NCBI GenBank assembly: GCA_001548435.1
Contig: AP017308.1
Span: 815,030 to 879,029 of the forward strand
DNA length: 64,000 nt
Direction of reading: 5' to 3'
From: Leptolyngbya sp. NIES-3755
GTDB lineage: Bacteria > Cyanobacteriota > Cyanobacteriia > Leptolyngbyales > Leptolyngbyaceae
This document shows, piece by piece, positions 1 through 8,013 of the stretch. Both the position numbers and the translations under genes were made by a program. Under the pieces are notes generated by a model. The model saw only the letters and a program-made list of their open reading frames with translations, had not been told where the DNA came from and searched no databases. The first letter of the stretch is position 1; every line of letters begins with the position of its first letter.

Positions 1-2
1 AA

Positions 3-1547
3 CTAATCTACCGCCATCTTGCGGATACTATGCCACAAATTCTCTGGACAGCAAATCCAGATGGCGGGGTCGATTACTACAATCAGCGGTGGTACGACTA
101 CACAGGGATGACTTACGAGCAAACGCAGGGATGGGGCTGGAAACCTGTCTTGCATCCCGACGATCTGCAACGGTGTATCGATATTTGGAGCGAAGCAGTA
201 CAAACTGGTGGGTTCTATCAAATTGAGTATCGCTTTCGTCGGGCTTCAGATGGTCAATATCGCTGGCATTTAGGACGCGCCTTTCCACTGCGGGATGAAG
301 CTGGAACTATCATTAAATGGTTTGGTTCTTCAACCGATATTCATGACCAAAAGCAAGCGATCGAAGAACGCGACCAAGCCCTAGAGCGAGAACGCGCCGC
401 CCGCACTGAACTTGAAAAAGCCAGTCGGATCAAGGATGAATTTCTTGCCGTTGTCTCTCACGAATTGCGCTCTCCCCTCAATCCGATTCTGGGCTGGTCT
501 CGGTTGCTCAGAAGTAAACCTTTCGATGATGTGAGCCGCGATCGCGCCCTCGAAACAATCGAACGCAATGCTAAACTCCAATCGCAACTGATTGATGACT
601 TGCTCGATGTTTCGCGAATTCTGCGCGGCAAATTGAGCGTTGCGATCGCGCCCGTGAATCTAGTCAGTGTGATAGAAGCTGCGATCGAAACAATAATAAT
701 TGCTGCCGAAACTAAATCAATTCAGATTCACAAACACTTTGAGCCGCAAGTTGGCAGAGTTGGGGGAGACTTCAACCGCCTTCAGCAGGTGATCTGGAAC
801 CTGCTCACCAATGCCATCAAATTCACACCCGAAGGTGGGCAAGTCGAAATTTATCTCACTCAAACTGAGCAGTCTGCTCAAATCCAAATCCGAGATACGG
901 GCAAAGGCATTCGTGCTGATGCACTCCCTTACATTTTTGAACGATTTCGCCAAGCGGACAATGGCACGACCCGACAATTTGGCGGACTGGGACTCGGACT
1001 TGCAATTGTTCAGAACATTGTTGAAATTCACAAAGGCACAATCAAAGCCGATAGTGCTGGAGAGAATCAAGGTGCAACCTTCACAGTCGAGATTCCCTTA
1101 TTTGCTCAACCCATTACAGAAGTAGCCTACGCACCTCCAGTAGAGGACATCCAAGACAGTGAACGACCCCTTTCCGGGCTAAAGCTATTAGTCGTCGATG
1201 ATGAAGCAGACGCACGAGAGTTAAACCAGTTCTTACTAGAGCAATATGGTGCAACGGTCAAAGTCGCAGCCTCAGCAACAGAGGCTCTACCGCTCGTGAC
1301 TCACCTACTGCCCGATCTGATTGTGAGTGATTTGGGAATGCCGTTAGTAGATGGCTATGAGTTTATTCAACGAGTGCGCCAACTTCCTGCTAACCAAGGG
1401 GGAGAAATTCCTGCGATCGCGCTCACAGCGTATGTCCGCGAAGAAGATCGAATCGCGGCGATCGCGGCGGGATTTCAGGCACATCTAACAAAACCACTTG
1501 AACCTACAGAATTATTAAAAACAATTCTGCGATTAAGCAGAGGCTGA
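3..1547 (+). CDS. PAS hybrid histidine kinase, 5' end outside the window
   Basis: This is the 3' part of a sensor kinase. The frame stays open to the left edge (codons from base 3), and the ATG at 30 lies inside a PAS domain, so it is not the real start. Visible in order are a PAS domain with PAC motif (first ~110 codons), a short coiled coil, a HisKA domain with the phospho-accepting His in SHELRSP (near base 459), a HATPase domain with an NAIKFTPEGG N-box and a GLGLGLAI G-box, and a C-terminal receiver with its Asp in SDLGMP (near base 1329). The kinase and receiver parts resemble the larger kinase at 53298-57386, so the two are paralogs. The protein should be cytosolic in this part; its signal is unknown. 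Confidence 0.93.
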   Translation, partial: LIYRHLADTMPQILWTANPDGGVDYYNQRWYDYTGMTYEQTQGWGWKPVLHPDDLQRCIDIWSEAVQTGGFYQIEYRFRRASDGQYRWHLGRAFPLRDEAGTIIKWFGSSTDIHDQKQAIEERDQALERERAARTELEKASRIKDEFLAVVSHELRSPLNPILGWSRLLRSKPFDDVSRDRALETIERNAKLQSQLIDDLLDVSRILRGKLSVAIAPVNLVSVIEAAIETIIIAAETKSIQIHKHFEPQVGRVGGDFNRLQQVIWNLLTNAIKFTPEGGQVEIYLTQTEQSAQIQIRDTGKGIRADALPYIFERFRQADNGTTRQFGGLGLGLAIVQNIVEIHKGTIKADSAGENQGATFTVEIPLFAQPITEVAYAPPVEDIQDSERPLSGLKLLVVDDEADARELNQFLLEQYGATVKVAASATEALPLVTHLLPDLIVSDLGMPLVDGYEFIQRVRQLPANQGGEIPAIALTAYVREEDRIAAIAAGFQAHLTKPLEPTELLKTILRLSRG

Positions 1548-1857
1548 TTACAAACTGAAGTGAGCAAAAAACTAGGAAAAAAGCTGTATCTACAGCAAAT
1601 GGATAGGCTTAGAAATTTCAAAAGCTCGGATGTATATCTCAAGTTATTACTGAGGTAGCACACTGCCACACGCTAAATCTCATGGCACTAAAACTTCGCT
1701 CCAGCTTAACCGTAAATATGCTTATACAGCTTGTAATAAGCTATCAGTGAGGTTACGGGTTTTGAGCGTTAACGACCGCAGGAATACGGGAATACTTGAT
1801 TGGCTTCATTTTCTTGAATAGAAGTCGTTCAGCTAGTGTGTTTCTCAAGTAGCCCCT
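1548..1857. other. Intergenic region, no gene seen
   Basis: These 310 bases separate the kinase from the helicase gene. I see no RNA gene, no convincing terminator and no copy of the tRNA-Gly 3' end that would mark the left border of an integrated element. A weak promoter for the helicase gene may lie here, but no clear -35/-10 pair stands out. Confidence 0.5.
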
Positions 1858-4800
1858 ATGCCCCGTATTTTTGACAACATTGAACAACCACTGCTTCAGG
1901 AGCTTCGTGCTGTCCTAGAATCGGCAAATCGAGCAGATTTTTGTGTTGGCTATCTCAGGCTGACTGGATGGCAGCAGATTGATGATTTGATTGAGCGGTT
2001 TGCTGGAGGCGACGGTGCTTGTTGTCGCCTTTTGGTAGGGATGCAAACCTTGCCGAAAGATGAGTTCAGTTTTGCACGAGCTTTGAATTCTGGAGAGCAG
2101 AGTATTGGACTTCAGGAGGCGAAACGGCGGATTCGAGCGATCGCTAGCGAGTTTCGGAATCAACTCATCAGCGGGGTTCCCTCGAATCGAGATCAGGAAG
2201 CACTGCGGCGATTGAGTGAACAGTTGAAATCGAAGAAAGTCATTCTCAAACTCTTTCTCCGACATCCGCTCCATGCCAAGCTCTATTTGGTGCATCGTCC
2301 TGTGCATGGGAGTTCGATTATGAGCTACTTGGGCAGCAGTAACCTGACGATATCGGGACTGAGAAATCAAGGGGAATTGAACGTCGATGTGCAAGATCCA
2401 GATGCTTGCACGAAGTTACAGAATTGGTTTGACGATCGCTGGACAGATAACCGCTGTGTTGATATTTCTCAGGCACTAGCAGAGATTATTGACGAAAGCT
2501 GGGTGCAGGAGAGACTGCCGTATCATATCTACCTCAAAATTGCTTATCACCTATCGCAGGAAGCACGGGCTGGAATTTCACAGTTCACGATTCCACGCGA
2601 ATTTCAAGGACGATTGCTGGAGTTCCAGGAAGCTGCTGTCAAGATTGCTGCGCGTCATGTGAATAAGCGGGGTGGTGTTCTGATTGGGGATGTCGTCGGG
2701 TTAGGTAAAACATTGATCGGTGCAGCGTTAGCCAGAATTTTTGAAGATGATTACGGCATTAGTACGCTGATTATTTGCCCAAAAAATCTCGTTCAGATGT
2801 GGCAACGCTATGTTGACGAGTATGGATTAAGAGCCAAGATTGTTCCATATAGCCAGGTGATTAAGCGGTTGCCAGAAATTCCGGCTCGGTTCCGATTGGT
2901 GATGATTGATGAGAGCCACAACTTACGCAATCAGGATGGGAAGCAATATCGAGCCATTCAGCAATACATTCAAGAAAGTGATAGTAAGTGCATTCTGCTG
3001 TCTGCTACACCTTACAACAAGAGCCGCAGCGATCTTGCAGCACAACTCAAGTTATTTGTTCCAGAAGATCGGGATTTGGGGATTCGTCCTGAGCAGTTGA
3101 TTGCTCAGTTAGGGGGTGGTGCATTCGGAGAAGTAACGTTCAAAACAAAATATCAATGTCCCGTCCGATCGCTCTCTGCCTTCGAGAAGAGTGACTATGC
3201 CGATGATTGGCGTGAGTTGATCAAGCAGTACATGGTTCGACGAACCCGAAGCTTCATTAGAGAAAACTATGCGAAAGATGATGGCAGAAAGTATTTAGAG
3301 TTTCCAGACGGATCGCGATCGTACTTCCCTGAACGATCGCCTAAAACGATTAAATTCACCATTGGTCACACTAAAACGGATCAGTATGCTTGTCTGTATT
3401 CCGATGATGTGGTACGGATTGTCAATGCACTGAATTTGCCTCGGTACGGTTTGGTGAACTATCTCATATCTTCGCCTAGAAAAGCGATGACGACAGCCGA
3501 AGAACAACAGATTCGAGGGCTGTCTCGCGCAGGACGGAGACTAATGGGCTTTTGCCGCACTAACTTGTTTAAGCGGCTGGAGAGTAGTGGCGCATCGTTT
3601 ATTCAATCGATCGATCGACACATTTTACGGAACTATATTTTCTTGCACGCAATTCAGAACGGTTTGGATATTCCGATTGGCACTCAGGATGCTGAGTTAC
3701 TCGATAGCCGCAACCGGGATGAAGATTCGGATTCCGCGATCGCAGTTCTTCTAGGTTCAGAACTGGAAGACGAGCATATCGATGAGCTAGAGTCTGATGA
3801 GTCATTGCTGCGGGAAGATGTTTACCGCTCTCGTGCGGCTGAGATCTACCAAACCTACGCAACGGTGCATCGCAATCGATTTAAGTGGTTGCGTTCAGAT
3901 TTGTTTGCAGAACAACTAGAGCAGGATTTGGCGGCAGATGCTCAAGCGTTAGCCCGAATTCTAAACGAATGTGGAGACTGGAATGCGAAAAAGGATCAGA
4001 AACTACTTGCTCTGATTGATCTGTTAACGTGGGTGCATCCAGATGAAAAGGTACTAATCTTCACCCAGTTTGCGGATACAGCACGGTATTTAGCAAATCG
4101 ATTAGAGGCAGAGGGGATTGATCACGTTGGAGTTGTGACTGGACAATCGAAGAATCCAACTGCGATCGCAGAAAGATTTAGTCCACGAAGCAATAAACAA
4201 CAGTTGGCGGATGAGGAACTGCGTGTCTTAATCGCAACCGATATTTTGAGCGAAGGGCAGAACCTACAAGATTGTGCGATCGTGGTTAATTATGATTTAC
4301 CTTGGGCAATCATTCGATTAATTCAACGAGCCGGGCGGGTGGATCGAATTGGGCAGCAGTCGTCAGAGATTTTGTGCTATTCATTCTTGCCTGCGGATGG
4401 TGTTGAACGCATTATTCGCTTACGGAGTCGTCTGAGGGATCGTCTAAAAGAGAATGCGGAGGTCGTTGGAACAGATGAGGAATTTTTTGAGGGCGAAGAA
4501 AGTAATCGCCTGATGCTGGATCTCTATCACGAGAAGTCAGGGGTTTTAGACGAAACAGAGGATTTAGAAGTTGATTTAACCTCAGAGGCTTACCAGATTT
4601 GGAACAATGCCATCACGCATGATCCATCGCTGAAAGAGACGATCGAGCGCATTCCTAATGTTGCTTATGCGACTCGTGCTTACACGCCAACCAAGACCCA
4701 TCCTGAAGGAGTTTTGCTCTATATGCAAACCGCAGAAGGGAATGATGCGCTGGCATGGGTTGATCGTTCTGGTAATCCAGTGACGCAATCTCAGTTAGCA

Positions 4801-5247
4801 ATTTTGAGAGCAGCGCAGTGTGAGCTAGATACACCTGCGATCGCGTGTGATCCTCAGCACCATCAATTAGTGGCAACCGGAGCAGCGTTCATTGCTAAAG
4901 AAGAGAAGAGTTCGGGTGGGCAACTGGGTTCGACGAAAGGCGCTCGTGCAAGAACCTATGAGCGACTGAGACGCTATTTGCAAGAGGTGAAGGGAACACT
5001 CTTCGATACCGATGATTTGAATCGAGCCTTTGAGAATTTGCTGCAATATCCGCTGTGTTCTTCAGCGATCGATAAGCTGAATCGGCAGCTTAAAAGTGGG
5101 ATTGATGATCCCAAGTTAGCTGAATTGGTGGTGGATTTACACAAGGATGGTCGCTTGTGCCTAGTACAAGAAGAAGCAGAACAGCGAGAACCCCGAATAA
5201 TTTGCTCAATGGGACTGTTTGATTTGCTTCCTAGCAGTGAACTCTAG
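1858..5247 (+). CDS. PLD-like domain plus SNF2-family helicase (defence-type)
   Basis: A 1129-residue protein with two parts. The N-terminal ~230 residues are phospholipase D-like, with an HAKLYL motif around residue 139 followed by GSSNLT, the HxK and GxxN pattern of PLD nucleases. A superfamily 2 helicase follows, with Walker A GLGKT (~280-285), a DESH box (~350), an ATPY motif III, and a C-terminal RecA lobe with LIFTQF, ATDILSEGQNLQ and QRAGRVDRIGQ (~825). SNF2/HepA-type helicases of this build are usually coded beside large adenine methylases in restriction-like systems, as here. The gene is 31 bases upstream of the methylase gene on the same strand. No clear ribosome site precedes the ATG. 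It appears intact although its methylase partner is broken. The DNA-translocating or nuclease role is inferred from the family. Confidence 0.88.
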   Translation: MPRIFDNIEQPLLQELRAVLESANRADFCVGYLRLTGWQQIDDLIERFAGGDGACCRLLVGMQTLPKDEFSFARALNSGEQSIGLQEAKRRIRAIASEFRNQLISGVPSNRDQEALRRLSEQLKSKKVILKLFLRHPLHAKLYLVHRPVHGSSIMSYLGSSNLTISGLRNQGELNVDVQDPDACTKLQNWFDDRWTDNRCVDISQALAEIIDESWVQERLPYHIYLKIAYHLSQEARAGISQFTIPREFQGRLLEFQEAAVKIAARHVNKRGGVLIGDVVGLGKTLIGAALARIFEDDYGISTLIICPKNLVQMWQRYVDEYGLRAKIVPYSQVIKRLPEIPARFRLVMIDESHNLRNQDGKQYRAIQQYIQESDSKCILLSATPYNKSRSDLAAQLKLFVPEDRDLGIRPEQLIAQLGGGAFGEVTFKTKYQCPVRSLSAFEKSDYADDWRELIKQYMVRRTRSFIRENYAKDDGRKYLEFPDGSRSYFPERSPKTIKFTIGHTKTDQYACLYSDDVVRIVNALNLPRYGLVNYLISSPRKAMTTAEEQQIRGLSRAGRRLMGFCRTNLFKRLESSGASFIQSIDRHILRNYIFLHAIQNGLDIPIGTQDAELLDSRNRDEDSDSAIAVLLGSELEDEHIDELESDESLLREDVYRSRAAEIYQTYATVHRNRFKWLRSDLFAEQLEQDLAADAQALARILNECGDWNAKKDQKLLALIDLLTWVHPDEKVLIFTQFADTARYLANRLEAEGIDHVGVVTGQSKNPTAIAERFSPRSNKQQLADEELRVLIATDILSEGQNLQDCAIVVNYDLPWAIIRLIQRAGRVDRIGQQSSEILCYSFLPADGVERIIRLRSRLRDRLKENAEVVGTDEEFFEGEESNRLMLDLYHEKSGVLDETEDLEVDLTSEAYQIWNNAITHDPSLKETIERIPNVAYATRAYTPTKTHPEGVLLYMQTAEGNDALAWVDRSGNPVTQSQLAILRAAQCELDTPAIACDPQHHQLVATGAAFIAKEEKSSGGQLGSTKGARARTYERLRRYLQEVKGTLFDTDDLNRAFENLLQYPLCSSAIDKLNRQLKSGIDDPKLAELVVDLHKDGRLCLVQEEAEQREPRIICSMGLFDLLPSSEL

Positions 5248-5278
5248 CAACTAACACAGTGTTTGCACCAGCATTCGC

Positions 5279-6343
5279 GTGGATGTAGTTGTCCCCCCGC
5301 ATCTAGCTATGCAAGTTAATCGCGATTCCAAAGGAAGTTTGCTTCGCAATCGAGTCCGTAAACTCCTGAAAGGCTTCAAGTTTGAGCAGCTATTTATTGA
5401 TGAGCTAGGTTGGGATGAGTGTGACCAATCTCTACCGCTTAAATTAGCTGATAGCTTGTATGAGTTGAACGCGATCGCACAGAAACGCGGATTGATTGCC
5501 TATGTCTGTAATGCCGATTGCAATGGCAAAATCCCAGACTCTAGCACTCGTGGCAAGATTGATACGGAGGTCACGAAATTTAGTCGTGAACATCTGATTA
5601 TTTTTGTCGATCGTACTAACTCTGAGCAAAAATGGCAGTGGGTTCGGCGTGAAGTTGGAACGACCACGCGACGACGAGAACTATCGTTTCACAAAGGGCA
5701 AGACGGAGAAGCGATCGTACAACGTCTCGAAGCGATCTCGTTCTCGCTGGAAGAGGAAGATGATTTAACTTCGGCAGAGGTGCAACGTCGTACTCGTAAA
5801 GCATTTGACATTGATCAGGTTACTAAAAAGTTCTACACCCGCTTCGCGAAAGAACATCAGGCATTTTTGAGCTTTATTAATGGAATGCGATCGCAGCTTG
5901 ATCACGAGTGGTATGCGTCATTAATGCTCAATCGCTTGATGTTTGTGTACTTCATTCAGAAGAAAGGCTTTCTCAATGGAGACACGGACTATCTAAGGCA
6001 TCGCTTAGAGGAGTGTCAAGCTCAGTATCAAGGCAAAGACCAATTCTATTCGTTCTATCGCTATTTCTTGCTCAAGCTGTTTCATGATGGCTTGGGTAGT
6101 CCAAAGCGGGATAATGAGCTAGAAACCCTGCTCGGTCGAGTTCCTTACCTCAATGGTGGATTGTTTGAGGTGCATGAGCTTGAGAAAGAATATCCGAAGC
6201 TTCAGATTCCTGATGAAGCATTCGAGCGGATTTTTAGCTTTTTTGATGAGTATCAATGGCATCTGGACGATCGACCATTGAAGAACGATCGAGAGATTAA
6301 CCCAGACGTACTAGAGGGTGTTATGAACTTTTCGCTAAACTAG
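5279..6343 (+). pseudogene. N-terminal part of an N6-adenine DNA methylase, cut by an IS
   Basis: This is the first ~345 codons of a large Eco57I/PglX-like DNA methylase. The true coding sequence runs to the CTAG at 6311-6314. The last nine codons before the TAG stop at 6341-6343 are insertion-sequence DNA. The fragment contains the helical N-terminal region of such enzymes (for example LNRLMFVYFIQKKGF and YLNGGLFE) but no catalytic motif. Joining base 6314 to base 8014 restores an uninterrupted frame reading NPDVLGYIFEKYINQKQMG, giving an ancestral protein of about 1121 residues. The start is uncertain: GTG at 5279 or ATG at 5309, neither with a good ribosome site. Alone this fragment cannot methylate DNA. 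Confidence 0.85.
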
Positions 6344-7160
6344 GGATATGACAAGAAAACCATATCCGACTGATGTTAGCGACGATGAATGGACATTCGT
6401 CGCCCCGTATTTGACCTTGATGAGTGAGGAAGCGCCACAACGAGACCATAGTCTGAGAGAAGTATTCAACGGACTACGTTGGATGGTGCGGGCTGGAAGT
6501 AGCTGGCGACTGATGCCTCACGATCTTCCGCCTTGGCACACGGTCTATCAACAAATGCAACGATGGATCAAAGCAGGTGTGTTTGAGACCATCGTGCATG
6601 ACCTGAGAGAACTGCTGAGATTGTTGGAAGGACGCAACGCCCAGCCGAGCGCGATGATTTTGGACAGTCGCACCTTGCAATCGAGTATCGAAAGTGGCGA
6701 ACGAGCGGGCTACGATGGGGGGAAGCGCAAAAAAGGCAGCAAGGTACATTTGGCAGTTGATACGTTGGGACATCTATTAGCGATGGTTGTCACTGCTGCA
6801 AATGAGCAAGACCGAGCGCAAGTCGCAGCGTTGACTCAACAAGTGCAAGCGGTCACTGGAGAATCCGTCGAAGTTGCCTTTGTGGATCAAGCTTACACGG
6901 GGGAACAACCCGCCAATGACGCAGAAGCGCATGGGATTCGCTTGGAAGTTGTAAAGCTTCCTGAAGCGAGGAAAGGGTTCATTCTGCTGCCTCGACGTTG
7001 GGTCGTCGAACGAAGTTTTGGCTGGATGTCACGATTTCGTAGATTGGTACGAGACTATGAGCGTTTACCAGAGACGTTAGCTGGGTTTCATCTGATTGCC
7101 TTCGCTGCACTCATGGTCAATCGCTTTGTTGAAACCTGTTTTCAAAGTGCATAACACCCT
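6315..7160 (+). mobile_element. IS5-family insertion sequence, copy 1
   Basis: An 846-base element between CTAG copies at 6311-6314 and 7161-7164. Its ends are inverted repeats: left AGGGTGTTATGAACTTT, right (read inward) AGGGTGTTATGCACTTT, differing at one of 17 positions. It holds one transposase gene filling nearly all its length. CTAG fits the YTAR target of part of the IS5 family. The exact group (IS427 or IS1031-like) needs a database comparison. Because the repeats are followed by CTAG, a TA or CTA duplication with one more base of repeat on each side is also possible. Confidence 0.9.
6348..7154 (+). CDS. IS5-family DDE transposase, copy 1
   Basis: A 268-residue transposase. The DDE residues can be assigned as D106 (ILDSRT), D180 (FVDQAYTG) and E221 (VVERSFGW, with the R three residues before and the usual Y-(2)-R-(3)-E-like signature blurred). 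The N-terminal ~75 residues form the DUF4096-type helix-turn-helix start common to this family (YPTDVSDDEW, WRLMPHDLPPW). All domains are present, with no frameshift, so the element may still be active. It is about three quarters identical in protein to the neighbouring copy at 7197, so they are related but distinct elements, not a fresh tandem duplication. Confidence 0.95.
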   Translation: MTRKPYPTDVSDDEWTFVAPYLTLMSEEAPQRDHSLREVFNGLRWMVRAGSSWRLMPHDLPPWHTVYQQMQRWIKAGVFETIVHDLRELLRLLEGRNAQPSAMILDSRTLQSSIESGERAGYDGGKRKKGSKVHLAVDTLGHLLAMVVTAANEQDRAQVAALTQQVQAVTGESVEVAFVDQAYTGEQPANDAEAHGIRLEVVKLPEARKGFILLPRRWVVERSFGWMSRFRRLVRDYERLPETLAGFHLIAFAALMVNRFVETCFQSA

Positions 7161-7181
7161 CTAGAGGGTGTTATGCACTTT
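7144..7181. repeat. 38-base perfect palindrome at the IS-IS junction
   Basis: The right end of IS copy 1 and the left end of copy 2 face each other across one CTAG and form a perfect palindrome: 17 bases on each side (AAAGTGCATAACACCCT and its complement) around CTAG. Such a structure can extrude a cruciform and could act as a terminator or a recombination-prone site. It is read directly from the sequence. Confidence 0.95.
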
Positions 7182-8009
7182 TGTTAAACTGGAGGCATGA
7201 GTAGAAAGCCTTATCCCACAGATGTCAGCGACGAAGAATGGGTATTTGTCGCACCATACTTAACATTGATGAGCGAAGATGCACCGCAGCGCGAACACAG
7301 TCTGAGAGAAGTGTTTAACGGTTTACGATACGTGGCGAGAAGCGGAGGAGCGTGGCGACTAATGCCGCATGACTTGCCGCCGTGGGCAGCGGTGTACCAA
7401 CAAACGCAGCGGTGGATGAAAGCAGGGGTGTTTGAAACGATGGTACATGACCTGCGCGAATTGTTACGGCTTCTGTCTGGACGCAACGAGCAACCGAGTG
7501 CCGTGATTCTAGATAGTCGCACCTTACAGTCTACGCTTGAGAGCGGACATCGAGCAGGGTACGACGGCGGGAAACGCAAGAAAGGCAGCAAAGTCCATAT
7601 TGCGGTGGACACATTAGGGCAACTGTTAGCGTTGCACGTCACGCCTGCGAACGAGCAAGACCGTCACCAAGTCCAAGTTCTGGTTGAGCAAGTGCAACAA
7701 GTCACCGGAGACAACATAGAAGTGGCGTTTGTTGATCAAGCTTATACCGGAGAACCAGCGGCACAAGCGGCAGAACAGCAAGGAGTTCGATTGGAAGTCG
7801 TGAAACTGCCGGAAGCCAAGAAGGGCTTCGTGCTGCTTCCTCGTCGGTGGGTGGTCGAGCGTAGTTTTGGCTGGATGTCCCGGTTTCGGCGGTTAGTGCG
7901 AGATTATGAGCGTCTAGCTGAAACTTTAGCAGGGTTTCACCTGGTCGCGTTTGCGATGTTGATGGTCAAACAGTTTGTTGAACTTCGCTTTCAAAGTTCA
8001 TAACACCCT
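7165..8009 (+). mobile_element. IS5-family insertion sequence, copy 2
   Basis: An 845-base element flanked by CTAG at 7161-7164 and 8010-8013. Left end AGGGTGTTATGCACTTT, right end (read inward) AGGGTGTTATGAACTTT. It has the same orientation as copy 1. Its outer end matches the outer end of copy 1, and its inner end matches the inner end of copy 1, so the pair is symmetric. It probably inserted at the CTAG copy left by the first insertion, or the reverse. Confidence 0.9.
7197..8003 (+). CDS. IS5-family DDE transposase, copy 2
   Basis: A 268-residue transposase collinear with copy 1 throughout, with the same motifs (ILDSRT, FVDQAYTG, VVERSFGW) and no internal stop. Differences are spread along the protein and include many synonymous changes, so the copies diverged before reaching this locus. 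Expression probably starts from within the element; the ATG at 7197 follows GGAGGC, a good ribosome site. Confidence 0.95.
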   Translation: MSRKPYPTDVSDEEWVFVAPYLTLMSEDAPQREHSLREVFNGLRYVARSGGAWRLMPHDLPPWAAVYQQTQRWMKAGVFETMVHDLRELLRLLSGRNEQPSAVILDSRTLQSTLESGHRAGYDGGKRKKGSKVHIAVDTLGQLLALHVTPANEQDRHQVQVLVEQVQQVTGDNIEVAFVDQAYTGEPAAQAAEQQGVRLEVVKLPEAKKGFVLLPRRWVVERSFGWMSRFRRLVRDYERLAETLAGFHLVAFAMLMVKQFVELRFQSS

Positions 8010-8013
8010 CTAG

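Noticed and set aside
1548-1857. Left attachment site of the island
   Set aside because: No copy of the 3' end of tRNA-Gly could be found here, so the left border stays unknown.
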